DNA of 64,000 nucleotides from Prostheceraeus crozeri (taxonomy: Eukaryota; Platyhelminthes; Polycladida; Euryleptidae). Under the pieces are notes generated by a model. The model saw only the letters and a program-made list of their open reading frames with translations, was not told the origin of the DNA and ran no database searches. This document shows positions 1-10,920 of this stretch, one piece after another (position 1 is the first letter of the stretch; each line of letters opens with the position of its first letter). Location of the stretch: positions 248,001-312,000 of the forward strand of contig CAJQUW010011512.1 of assembly GCA_907163375.1 (NCBI GenBank), in the 5' to 3' direction. The translations under genes and the position numbers were made by a program.

Positions 1-1780
1 GAAATATAAGCCTTGAGTGACATTTCTTTTAATGTCAGTTTTGCCATTTGAGAGAAAGCAACATTGGGGATGACGGCAAAAGAATGATTTGTGATATATC
101 TAATGTTGATTATTCTAAGATCGACTTGCTGTTTAACAATAATTACTGTTAGAAAATACATAAGCGTCTGACTTGTCTGTAGTCACACTACGTAAGTAGT
201 GGTTTTGCAATGAAGCCCGTGAAAATCTCCTTAATGATGGATGTATGTGCCCTGAATTTGAAGAAGTAGTGAGATTGAATCACAGAATTCAACAATGCTC
301 CTTCTTTTGGATTGCCTGTATTGCACATATAAAATCTATATTCTTTGAATATTTGTTGAGGTTGTGATGTAAAAGAGCATGAAGTTATTCTGTCTTAAAT
401 AAGATAAGACAATGAATTCGTTGAATTTCACGTGTTTCGTTCTACCGGTCTCTGAGCTGGCACAAGTTGAAAAAGCTGATGCACCGCTCATATCACTTTC
501 AGAAGTTGAAAATGAAAGAAAAGTTCTTGTTTGGAAATGTTATCATTTCTTGATGAGCACTATAACACATCTCATAGCTCATGAACAAGAATTCAGAAGT
601 TTTCAGCTCAAGAATTATTTTTTACACGATTTAGCTAGTATTCAGTAATTTAAACTCAATAGTCACATTTTTGATGTTTGTTTTAGATCATAAAATGATT
701 TCGTTATATTATGTTTTATTTCATTCGATTCTTTGATAATCTTCAGATGGTTTAATTATTAATGCATGTTGTATGCCGCCTCAAGTCATTGACGTTAAGG
801 AAATTCGTTCAAACAGTGGCGATCGATTACTTTGATAATACCATTAGCCTTTGACAAGTATTTTATAGAAAATGGGAAGCGGTAAGACTTTGATGTTTTT
901 TGTTTTAAAAAGCAGAGGCTGTTATCGGATCTCTTTGTTGGCGCATGGTTAACTGACTAATATGAAAGTAAACTAGAAAATGGAGGTAGCTTGGTTTGTC
1001 ATTTCTAGAGACATCGTGCGTAAATACACTTTTCATTCATGGTCGATTGTTCATTGTTATGTTGAAACTGAAAGCGGCTGGTGAAATCTTGAGACAAGGG
1101 AAACGAGTTTAAGAAATCGGCTTTTTGTTGGGTTAACTTACAATGTGAGAAGTTTGACAATTAAGTTTTGTGTTGATGTATACCAATGCCTTTAACTGAG
1201 AACAACTGTCACTTAATTATCAGATATACTTATTAATTCTTGGCCCTGCTGGTGGATGTCTGGCTTCTTTGAGCAATGATGTCTACAAGGTGGGCTAAAG
1301 CTACTGCTGGATCAGCCAAATGGCATCACGGGCGTGATTAGAATTCATCCCGGATACGATGATTTATGAGCAGTTTTGTGGAATCAGTGAATGCTGCAAC
1401 TGCAAAATGTGGACAGTCATTTTCTCATTTTCCCGTTGTAGTTAATGATACTACATATGCATACATAGCGTATGTGTCTGTACAAGTGCTATCAATGCTA
1501 TCAATTAATTGATTGTGATAAAGCAATTGCAATTGATTGATGCAATTAATTGATTTTGTTTTGTAGTGTTGTAATGTGGAAGGCAATCAAATGACTGATT
1601 TGCTCACAGTGCCGTCACTACTAGTCTACTCACCATCGCAGGAAAAACATTCCACTTTCACTGATATATTTAGATACTAAGCTTGCAAAGCATATCTTAT
1701 TCACAACTCGCTTTGATCACACATAATAATCCAAAACGATAAATACATCGCACTCTCATCGAATTTGGAGTTTTCTAATT
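1..1780. other. No gene recognised
   Basis: I see no supported gene here. A 78-codon open frame at 412-648 (+) has no recognisable motif and no convincing splice borders. Positions about 1485-1556 are low-complexity sequence built from repeats of caattaattgatt. Confidence 0.5.
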
Positions 1781-1791
1781 AAAGCTGCTGA

Positions 1792-2006
1792 CGATAGGGT
1801 CATTTCATCGACAGGTATTTTCGTCGACAGGTCTTCTCATTGACAGGTGCATGATTTTCGCTCAAGAGTATCATTAGATTGTTAAAAACATACATTTAAG
1901 TTAACTCAATAATTCATAGACATCAAGCTATGATGTCTTTGAGCTTTATCAAGGACTCCAATGTCCTGTGACTCTGGACATAGACATTGATGAAATGACC
2001 CTGTCG
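1792..2006. repeat. Imperfect inverted repeat, possible small MITE
   Basis: Positions 1792-1812 and 1986-2006 are inverted copies that match at about 18 of 21 positions around the core gggtcatttcatc. The left arm is followed by three spaced copies of a gacagg motif (about 1808-1850). No clear target duplication flanks the pair, so calling it a MITE is only a suggestion. Confidence 0.35.
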
Positions 2007-2020
2007 ATAGAGTGAGCCAA

Positions 2021-2042
2021 ATATATGTACATGTACATATAT
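2021..2042. repeat. 22-bp perfect palindrome
   Basis: The sequence from 2021 to 2042 reads the same on both strands (an atatatgtaca half-site and its mirror). It lies just outside the inverted repeat at 1792-2006. No function is evident. Confidence 0.6.
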
Positions 2043-2285
2043 AATGGATATAATTGCTTCGAGTTGTAGATAGTTCTGCGCATAGCTAATTCAGTCCTTA
2101 AAATCCGGAAGGTAGGGTCTCTCATTTATTGCGGCATTCTGTAAGTGTTACTGCTTGGAATAAAATGCTAATTAGGCTTAAATAAAGCACAAGGAAAACT
2201 GGAGGAGTGCGCACGCTACTGAAGGTGAAGTCTGGGTGACCGAAATGCCTTTATTTTTAAGGCCATTATGCTACGAGATCTGTGG

Positions 2286-3198
2286 GTGTGCAGCTGGGTT
2301 TTTTACATGCCATACACATGCCATGGCATGTCGATTTTGAGATTTACATGCCAGCTGGCATGTCAGTTTTTCACATGTTTTAGAGAATAGTTTTGTGTTG
2401 AACTTTCTTGCCTTTTAAAAAAAATTTACCTAACATTTATTATTCATCCAAAACTCCAAAAAGAACAAGTTCCGAAAAACATCAAAATCACATATTTTAT
2501 TCTTCAAAAACACACTTATAAAAAAACAAGTCAAACTTCTTGTTCCCACATTAAGCGCACTCCTTCTTCGTCGCCGACATCCGCAAGTGAGCTGATGCGG
2601 GTGGAAGCTTGCGAAATGGATCGGCGCTGTGTTTTACCTCTTGACCATTTTTCAAATGCACTTTGATAGTCGTATTGATTCCACTTTTCAGTGTTCAATC
2701 GCAAACGCATCAATGTGTCTACGGTCACGACCGATAATTTGTTGCGCACTTTCGTTTTCAGGCGCGTCATAAGCGAAAAGCCGCGCTTAACAGTCGCATT
2801 TTCAGCACAAAATAGCAATACTGCGTTTCCGATAATCGAAATATTGGGGTACTCCTCTGCACGGCTCAGTAATTTCGCCACCGTACTGCGCCAGTTTTCG
2901 TCTTCTGCATGCCTCAGAAATGTGTGTTTGATAGTGAAAACTACTCATATTTCTCTGATGCTCATATTGCTCTGATACTCATATTCCTCCGGCCTCCTCT
3001 ATAAGCCGATTTGAGTTAAGAGCGTACTTATTGCGTAATTAAAAGAAGCCAAGTTTGTACTTTTACGTGCGTATAAGAGAAATTGTAATAATTTGTGCTG
3101 GCAATGTCATGTTAATTTATGAATTGGCATGTTGATTTTGAGCCCAACATCCCAGGTTGCATGTGGTCTGAAAAATTAAAAAAAACCAGGGTGTGCAG
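2286..3198 (-). mobile_element. Internally deleted hAT-type transposon
   Basis: The element proper is 2294-3190 (897 bp). It is flanked by a perfect 8-bp direct repeat, gtgtgcag, at 2286-2293 and 3191-3198, which is the target-duplication size of hAT elements. The ends resemble each other inverted: ctgggttttttac on the left, and cctggttttttttaa as the reverse complement of the right. Just inside the left end are two perfect palindromes built on catgcc/ggcatg, at 2316-2331 (16 bp) and 2346-2363 (18 bp). They may be subterminal transposase-binding motifs. Part of a transposase C-terminus lies inside on the minus strand, so this looks like a deletion derivative. The ends are not the textbook CAG, which leaves some doubt about the exact borders. 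Confidence 0.7.
2531..2944 (-). pseudogene. hAT transposase C-terminal (dimerisation) fragment
   Basis: The frame is open for about 137 codons on the minus strand and ends at 2531. It reads through FLRHAEDENWRSTVAKLLS, then AENATVKRGFSLMTRLKTKV, then RNKLSVVTVDTLMRLRL. The segment with A-x-x-x-RGFS followed by K-x-K-x-RN-L and 'LMR' is the hATC dimerisation region seen in hAT transposases and in domesticated relatives such as ZNF862/ZBED-type proteins. The BED zinc finger and the catalytic core are absent, consistent with the short length of the surrounding element. The upstream limit is a stop codon and no start codon is convincing. This is a remnant, not an expressed gene as far as the sequence shows. 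Confidence 0.75.
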
Positions 3199-6100
3199 TC
3201 TCTTGTTTGGCAGTAGAATTAAATTCCGCGACATTTAATGACGTATCACGAACTTCAATTATCTCATTTTCGTCGCTAAAAGATCTAATCTAGCTTCATT
3301 TTTTCTCAATATCAGGAAATGCATTGGTTATTTTATGATACAGCCGTTATTTCCGTGAAATTTCACTGTCATATTTAGAAATTAAATGCCGGGAATTAGC
3401 AGGTAGCCTACAGAATTAAAAAATGTTCTTACATAAATTGTTGTATGCTAAATACATTTATCTTTCCACATTTGCTGTGACAAAGATGAAGGATTGATAA
3501 AAGAATACAGAAAAATACCAAATTGGTCGAAATTCTCACTCGGTGCACCAGCCCGATAATCGGACCAGGCAGAAATGATCGGTGAACCGGTTAGATAATG
3601 TATCATAACCTTTTCTTGGCCCTAAGTACAAGCCCTAAGTCTTAGCATTGACAGTTAGCATGCATGTATAGAAATACTTTTGTTTTCTGTGTATATCACA
3701 GAATTAGATTCATCTGCGCACGCTCCGTTTTCCTAGAAAGGACGGGTTATATGCAACCTTAATATCGAAATGGCACATCACAGAATTAGGCAACTTGCTC
3801 CTTCTCGAATGGATAATTCGTGTATCGCTTACTATTGGAAATGGCAAACAATAAGCTCTCAGCTGGAGGACACCAGAGCCACTGAGTGAGTGGCGTGCGT
3901 GTTGTGATATCACTTCGCACATACCAAAACACACATCGTCTGGCCAACATTCAATTCAGTGTATGCACTAAGTAGTAAGGAATGGTGAGAAGACGATGGC
4001 GAAATTATCAAGTGAACTAATTTTCGTGCGCCTGCTACTTTTTTTAATAATGATCGGAAGGGCCAACATGATGGAGAAAACTTGTGCGCAATGATCTGAA
4101 TTCTTCGAATCTGAAGGAATTGTGGCAATCGAGGCACTTCGCTGATAATCACATTAATCCGCAAGCGACGCACGACTTCTTTTCCTATCTCTGTAATGTA
4201 TTAGGAATTAGTTTTTGCCCACTTAATAGGTTCCTCGATGTGCCGTCGATTTCGAATTAATCACACTTCTAGCCAATCGAAGCAGATCAGCAAAACATTT
4301 AATTCTGTGGGGTGTACTTTGTTCTTAAATAGAAAGCTGTATGTAAAAATAGTCATTCATCGGAGATGAAAATTAGTAAGAAATTGGCTAACGTCACTTG
4401 CAAGCGATCCTTAAGTTACTAATTTAATTCTGAACTGCAGTGAAACAAAGGAGGAAAACTTCGCATTGCTTTCACTTGGATTTTAAGTGCTAGAGTTTGT
4501 TGCACAGAAATTATCATACAATTAACATTTCTTGTCACACCACCTCTCATCAGTCTATCGAGTAAATGGACGTAACTATATCGTTGGGAAGCACACATTT
4601 AGGAAGAAACTATGGAAGTGGGGATGGAGGAGTGATGACAGGCAATTCTAAAGTGAAAATTGATGCTGAACAGCAACGTTTACAATGACATTTGTGAAAC
4701 CACTGCACTAGGAGCAGATTCAGTTTGTTTTGAAATTTCGATAACTTCCCACCTTGCTGCCTACCGTCCAGTGCAATCTGTCAGAGAGGAATGTCGGATT
4801 TTCCGAGGGTTAGAGGAGACGTAACAGCGGAAATATATACTGACGAAGTGATATTGTTGCCGGTAATACTGTAATACGGCATAAGTGATTTTAAGATCAC
4901 GTCTGAGATGAATCCATGCTTGTGTGAATTCACAGTCCTGGCGCTATGAGATGCTGATTTTACCATTTCTTTTAAATGGGTAATCAGCAGGAGGGTTCTA
5001 GCGTGTGATATGCGCTTGTGCATGTATTCAGAGACTAACTCATGCTTTAGAAAAAACGGAATTCCGGAAATTCGGGATGGATTTGATCAAAAATGGAGTG
5101 CAAGAACTTGGAAAGAGGGTACAAAAGATCATGAAGAGACGTTTATCTGGGATTTCCCGGAAATGGCGTGTGACAAGATTCTGGTGGGTGGACTAACTTT
5201 ACGTTCATTAAATTAACAACGTATAGTTGTACGAAAAACGACTCCGCGTTGGTGGACGAGATTACTGCGAATTTTGAGTACAACAACGTATTGCTATTAG
5301 TCTATGTCTCTTGTCACGAAAGTCTATGACGATGTCGAAAACTGCACGGCGCAATATTGCATTGTGCACTTTTGGTATTGCATGGGGTACTATTGGTGGC
5401 AATCATAGAATTCATCAGCACAACAATGTCTCTTAACTAACAGCGATGACATTCCTCGCACCAAAGATGTTTTTGTAATTTCAATTTTGACAGAAGCTGT
5501 CATTGTTAGTTCTTTTTCCGTATTTCTTCGAATAAAAGCCGCTGTTGGAAAATAGACACAATTGAATAAGTAAGACTCCCCCATACACAGTAATTATGAG
5601 AGACGCCTTGAATAATAGGTGCATTTCAAAGTCATGGATTGTATTCATGAAGTAGTGGACTTAAAAATGTACATGTATATTGTACAAGTGCGTTGATTCA
5701 GTGTTTAATAGCCAGCTAGTTAATTAACAAATCACTAATTCGTTGGAGCATCGCGATCATTTTTTTCACTGAAGGCAGAATTTCCAATGGTCATGATCCA
5801 CCTATGCATCTATAAATATAAACAACAAAATTAAGAAATGAGCTGCAAAGAAAAATGAAAAAAAGAATAATTTTTTAGTCAAGACTGCTTCTGCAGGACA
5901 TGTTTTAAAAATTCAAAAATGAGCATATCACATACGCCTATTTTGCTCATAAATCGAATACTGTGAACACAAAATGAAGCTGATACTAGCACCAGGAAAT
6001 CACGGTATTTCGCAACCTTGAGCTGTCAGGTTTGTACACAGTACTTTCGATAAAATCGAAGAACAATAAATCCCCTACAAACAAAAACTGTCAATTATGT

Positions 6101-7185
6101 GAAATCTTCTTGAACCTCCTTGCCACAGCAAACAACAAAAACACACCACTTAACTTGAAATGTACAATTTTTCAAATAATAAAGCACTGATGCAAAAAAG
6201 TGCCTTCTTTGTTAGAAACAATATTTCAATACGAATGTGCTAAAAATTCAAATTGCAAGAACAAATGTAGCAGGCGATTTAAGTCTCAATGACTCCCTTG
6301 GTCTTGGTGCATTTTATCTATCTCCAAATGTTCCACGCTGTTCAATATCCAACCGGTTTCTTGATAATATATTTAATAAGCTCTGATCAAATACTCGTCT
6401 CATTTCAATTGCTGATAATTTTTCTACCCTCTCTTATCAAGTCCATCTCCAAAAGCTCGAGACCCTTTTTCGGAAGGTCAAGGCCCACCTTGAGAACCAC
6501 TATCCAGTTTAGTCCATGTGAGCATAAACATTTGTGCGCAGATGTTTTCATTTTTACCTCGTATAATGACTTGTGATGCCTGTGGAAGTGATAATAGTTC
6601 GAGGTGAATAAAATACGTATTAGAATAATATCTACTAATACATGACGTTTCGATGTTCTTGTATGCGCATGTGACTGTCTCTCACATTGAGTTCATAGTT
6701 GATATCTTGATGGAATAAGGCAATTGATTGACGCATTTGCCCTTTCCCTCGTCCTCACTTAGTCTATAATCTTCTAACTTTTTTCAAGCGCGCATATGCC
6801 TTCCATACTTTCCAGTGTATTATCATGTTGCTCCAACTAATGAATGTTCATCAACTATACCTTTTTGCACGATTATTGCGATTTTTCTTGCTCTTTGGGA
6901 TAATGTTTCTAAGTGAATTTATTCCTCCCCTTCGGCCCATTTCATGCTCACCACTGCGATCATCGAAAAAGAAAAGACATTAAGTGAATATTGAAGTTTT
7001 TGTGTTTGTCTATTATTGGATATTCTTTGACATCGGAACTCAGCCCAAGGAAATAATTCAGAATCTCGGAGGAAATAAAACTTAAATGATTTTTCAATTT
7101 CAAAGTCAAACCTCGTTGATTTAATGTTTCGACTTGCGACATTTTGATGATCAATTTCTTCTGATGAACAGGGTAATCGCGTATA
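3199..7185. other. No gene recognised
   Basis: This is AT-rich sequence without a recognisable gene, tRNA or repeat. Short open frames (for example 3910-4173 on the minus strand and 6289-6576 on the plus strand) lack family motifs and splice context. Confidence 0.45.
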
Positions 7186-8384
7186 CAGGGTGATTCAGTT
7201 CAGCCCGCCGGTATTGAAACAGATGTTGTTAACAGATATACAAAAGAGCCGTGAGCAGGAGGTGCTTAGGATTCATTATTTGAAAATAAGGTTGATACCT
7301 CCAGATAAAGAAATAAGGCCAAATTTTTTCGAAATTATACGTTTATTGCCTAATAAAATAAACGTCTAATTGACCTTGAGGATTTTCGTTCAGCAGTGTT
7401 CTTGTTCCGGAGCTCCGTCTTGTTGGTAGATCAATGTCTGTTTGCTCCGAAAAAAAGGAATCACTGTTTCTTGAAGAAGATCACATTATTTTTCAGTAGT
7501 TGCTGTCCCATCGATGACTTCATGCACAATACTATAGTCAAAAGTAATCATCGCCCGAAAACCAATTGGAGATTTGAGGGGTTTTCACATAGGCCTCGCA
7601 TAGATCGCAAGTCACATAGGCCTAGGGTTTTCCGTCGCATGATAAAAACTACTCTGCCGACTGACTTGGCCATTTAAATGAAGAACAGCTTTATCAGTAA
7701 AGGCAAACTTTCGATAAAAGCTAGAATTTTCGTTGTTCGTCAGCAAAACAGTGCGGCAGAAGTTCAACCGAGGATCAAAATCCACATCCTTTGAACAGTT
7801 CTTGCACTTCACTAAATGTGAAAGGTTTTATTTTATTCTTGCACAATACTCAATGCACCAATGATTGCGACGCGTCGAGCTGCGCCGCAACTATCCGCTG
7901 TGAAGTAGGGAGTCTACATGGATTGTCTCTAAACACTTCCAACAATTTCTGCTTCTTTTTCATTAGAAAGTCGACTCTTAACAGGACCACCCGAATGGTT
8001 CATCGGCAACACAGAGTTTGCTCCAATCTCGAATGGTTCTCGCAGGTGGTGACTCTCTCTTCTCAGTGTTTTCATTGAACGCTCTTCCTGTTGATTCGCA
8101 ATTATCAAATGCAATAGAACATGATGCAGCATAAGCGTTATCTTCGTAACTGAAGTTAAAGATAATTCAACTTGCATCGATAAAAATCAAATTTGTTCGG
8201 AATTGTGAAGGAATGCTTAACTGCTTACTTGAGGCAGGTGCCAATGGTAATGACAATTTAAAATATACAAAATCGACTTCTTAATACATAGATAAATAAG
8301 TTGAACTTCATGAACATCGATTTTTTGCTTAGATATCGACTAACCACCTATATCAGTAACGGCGGGCTGAACTGAATCACCCTG
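7186..8384 (-). mobile_element. Decayed IS630/mariner-type transposon with perfect terminal repeats
   Basis: The element is 1199 bp long. Its first 25 bases, beginning cagggtgattcagttcagcc, are an exact inverted copy of its last 25 bases. A TA dinucleotide flanks each end (7184-7185 and 8385-8386), as expected for Tc1/mariner/IS630 insertion. The interior carries a degraded transposase on the minus strand. The last part of the catalytic domain appears to be missing, because only about 200 bp separates the second catalytic motif from the end. The perfect ends beside a decayed interior suggest either conserved ends on a non-autonomous copy or recent movement by another copy's transposase. Confidence 0.85.
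7380..8180 (-). pseudogene. IS630/mariner transposase remnant
   Basis: Translated pieces on the minus strand follow the order of the arthropod-type transposase whose hallmark is 'F(T/S)DEA.FHL.G.VNRQ'. Near 8060-8000 comes PPARTIRDWSKLC, a helix-turn-helix-like segment. Around 7815-7610 comes FAFTDKAVLHLNGQVSRQ followed by ATENPRPM, which contains the first catalytic aspartate (TDK instead of the usual SDE). Around 7430-7390 comes YQQDGAPEQ, carrying the second catalytic aspartate. Reading needs several frame changes and passes stops, so this copy cannot make a working protein. The third acidic residue region was not found. The call rests on motif order, not on a search. Confidence 0.75.
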
Positions 8385-10205
8385 TATTGCCCTTGCCATG
8401 AAATTATACCACGTTAGTTCAGCCTGTCTCAGTTGTTAAAACGATCATATGAAATGAGATAGATAAGTCTTCTGTGGGTCCTGTGTTCGACGCTGATACT
8501 AGCATGAGGCAAGATAATCGCAGTGATTTTCCATCCATTTATCAGAAACTGTGGGCTGTATAAATCATACGGTTTTATTTCGATTTGTCTCAAATTCCAT
8601 GTTCAATTAACGGGAACCGCTAATAGACGTCCACCTCTAAAGGAGCACTCCCTACAATAGGCCTCCACCTCTAAAGGAGCACACAAACTCAAGCATTCGC
8701 ATGAAGAGGATATGATTTATCAAGATGATTTATCTTTATCAAGATGCCTATAGATGCCATAGTAAGAGGCGTATGTGCACAGTTGCACACGGGGCATGTG
8801 GTGCGGGCCGTTCCTCGGGTCAATTTCAAATTAAGATCAATTTTGTTATCATGTCTCTAGACATTGCATGTCCATCAATAGTAGGTAGATTTGCTGCTAA
8901 TCACTTTATCAGCTTTTCAATACACCAAGTCAACCCCACTGGCTTATTCAGATATCGAGATAATTGAGGCAATGAACTCACATACTTTACCACCTTGCAG
9001 CACGTGTCAGGACTTAAACGGTTTGACTATCGCCTATCTAAATCTCGCAAATCGGGGTCTATGTATTTAAATGGCTTATTTATTTCTTTTCTTTTTACCA
9101 TAATTTCGCGAATAACTTGAATCCTATGAATGTCATTTGCTAAATTAAATAATGGAGGGTAGCACTTCAAAACCTGGCTATTGAAAGATGACACGTCATT
9201 TGATGATAGCCTACGCAGAGTTACACGCATTTTTATCCTCTCTTAATTAAATCAAAATAGAGTAAAAAATGAAAATGATTTTCGAGGACACAATGTTGTT
9301 ATTTTCATAAATACGTCGTATTTTGATCAATTTCTGATAGCATGAAATTGTGATTTCATTAAAAACTTTGCATATGCAGCTATGCGACAACTTATTCTTA
9401 TCGATAACTAGGTTGCCGATGAGAACATTTAACTTCCGCATTTACTTTTTGAACTATTGTCGCTTTGTTTTTCTGCTTGCTTTCCTTTATAAAATACTGA
9501 AAATATTCAGACTGTTCCTGCAAATATAATCTTCAAAAAATCTTCCTTTAAATCAAATTGATTATATCAACTCGGACTGCTTGACGAGAAACAATGATTG
9601 AGGTGGTTAAAATTTCCTTTGAGAGAAAATCCAAGGGCTAGGAGTGTTTGATGTGATGGGAACTTCATGCGATTCACTTCATCCTGTATCCTTTCGGCTT
9701 CTTTTGACCGATCAGCGACATTGGAGAGATTTTCAGTGAAATCTAAGGGTTTGATGTTTGATATTATCTGATTTAATTTGTCAAACAAACTCACTTTAAC
9801 ACAATTTTAATAATTTTCGGAAAATTATCAGATTTTTCAAGACTTTATCTATAGCTATCTTAGCTATCTTTGTATTCATAGATATCGATTTTGTGGAATT
9901 TCATCATATACAACGTGTCTACTGCATTATGCAACATGGAATGCATACAAGTATAGTTAAAGGATATGGTAGTACAGCAGCAATCACATTGCAAGATGTT
10001 TTATGTTTAATTTCAATTCATTTTTTAGCTCACAAAAAATGTCTCGATCAATTCAAATATGTTGCTACTCAGCTCTGTATAGATATAGAAATCTAAATGA
10101 TGTGTGCTACAATTATTCTTCCGAACTAAGTTTAATGTCGCTTGGAAAAAGGTGAATTATTTTTAACTTGATATTTGTTTATAAAATGCTTCGCAATTTA
10201 ATCGA
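8385..10205. other. No gene recognised
   Basis: I see no supported gene. A 67-codon minus-strand frame at 9027-9230 has no motif I recognise. Confidence 0.45.
8631..8682. repeat. Two-copy direct repeat
   Basis: The 18-mer ccacctctaaaggagcac occurs at 8631-8648 and again at 8665-8682, a period of 34 bp. No further copies follow. Confidence 0.8.
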
Positions 10206-10355
10206 CTATCTGAAGAGATTGACAACTATTAAGTCAATACAAGGCACCAACACCCTTGATTACCCGACCGCACTCGCCCGACCTAGGAATCGAACCGAAG
10301 TCCGCGGTGACTAGGCCACGCTGACGGCTCAAAAGGAATGCCAGTGAAGGCAACT
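10206..10355 (-). repeat. SINE-A copy 1 (tRNA-derived), inverted
   Basis: This minus-strand copy shares its head (ccttttgagccgtcagcg), its B-box (ggttcgattcc) and its tail (ending near tatctgaagagattga) with the plus-strand copy 13 bp away. About 20 bp of the tRNA-like part, between the A- and B-boxes, is deleted. The two copies face each other head to head and make a near-palindrome of about 360 bp. SINE-A is my working label for a family with five copies in this window. Confidence 0.75.
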
Positions 10356-10367
10356 GAAAAAACAAGT

Positions 10368-10565
10368 GATGACTTCTGCCTTCAATCGAATTCCTTTTGA
10401 GCCGTCAGCGTGGCCTAGTAAAGAAGGTGCGAGCTCGTCTCCACCGCGGACTTCGGCTCGATTCCTAGGTCGGGCGAGTGCGGTCGGGGAATCAAGGGTG
10501 TTGGTGTCTTGTATTGACTTAATCTCAATAGAATACAAGAGTTTTCAATCTCTTCAGATATTCAA
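10368..10565 (+). repeat. SINE-A copy 2 (tRNA-derived)
   Basis: The copy begins gatgacttctgccttc and has an A-box-like tggcctagtaaagaagg. It also has a B-box matching the pol III consensus (ggctcgattcc here, ggttcgattcc in sister copies) and a tail running to ttcagatattcaa. The A- and B-box spacing fits a tRNA-derived promoter. It lies immediately upstream of a LINE 3' fragment in the same orientation. Confidence 0.8.
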
Positions 10566-10576
10566 TGTACTGCGAC

Positions 10577-10920
10577 AGACGTTTATTGTTAATTTAATCG
10601 ATGCTCCTTTTTGTGACTTCTTTACTTTGCATTCTGAATCGAGACATTTAACAACTCGTGCTCATTCATTCAAACGGTCACCTATTGATCGTCATCACAA
10701 TGATCCTAGGAAGTTCTTTTTTTATCCTCGAATACTGCGAATATGGAACTCATTACCGGAACATGTTGTGTCATAACCATCTCTCTTGATTTTTAAGAGT
10801 TGAAAAATTATGACTTCAACCTATTATGTCCAATGCTTTATTGAGCTGTGTTTCATGATCAATGTTAGCGTTCTCCGGAATCATTAGGGGCCCTTTGCTT
10901 TGCATTATATAGATAAATAC
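10577..10920 (+). pseudogene. LINE 3'-end fragment (CR1/Jockey-like C-terminus plus 3' UTR)
   Basis: The frame reads TRAHSFKRSPIDRHHNDPRK then FFFYPRILRIWNSLPEHVVS and stops at 10774-10776. The 'FFPR..R.WNSLP..VV' ending is the conserved C-terminus of many CR1/Jockey/L2-type LINE reverse transcriptase ORFs. About 140 bp of 3' untranslated sequence follows and ends in a simple tail, gataaatacataaacaaatg. The reverse transcriptase core and endonuclease are absent, as expected for a 5'-truncated insertion. It is a different family from the long LINE at 34-38 kb, judging by the C-terminal sequence. Confidence 0.7.

Noticed and set aside
412-648. 78-codon frame near the left edge as a small gene
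   Set aside because: No motif, no start context or splice support, and similar frames occur by chance throughout the window.
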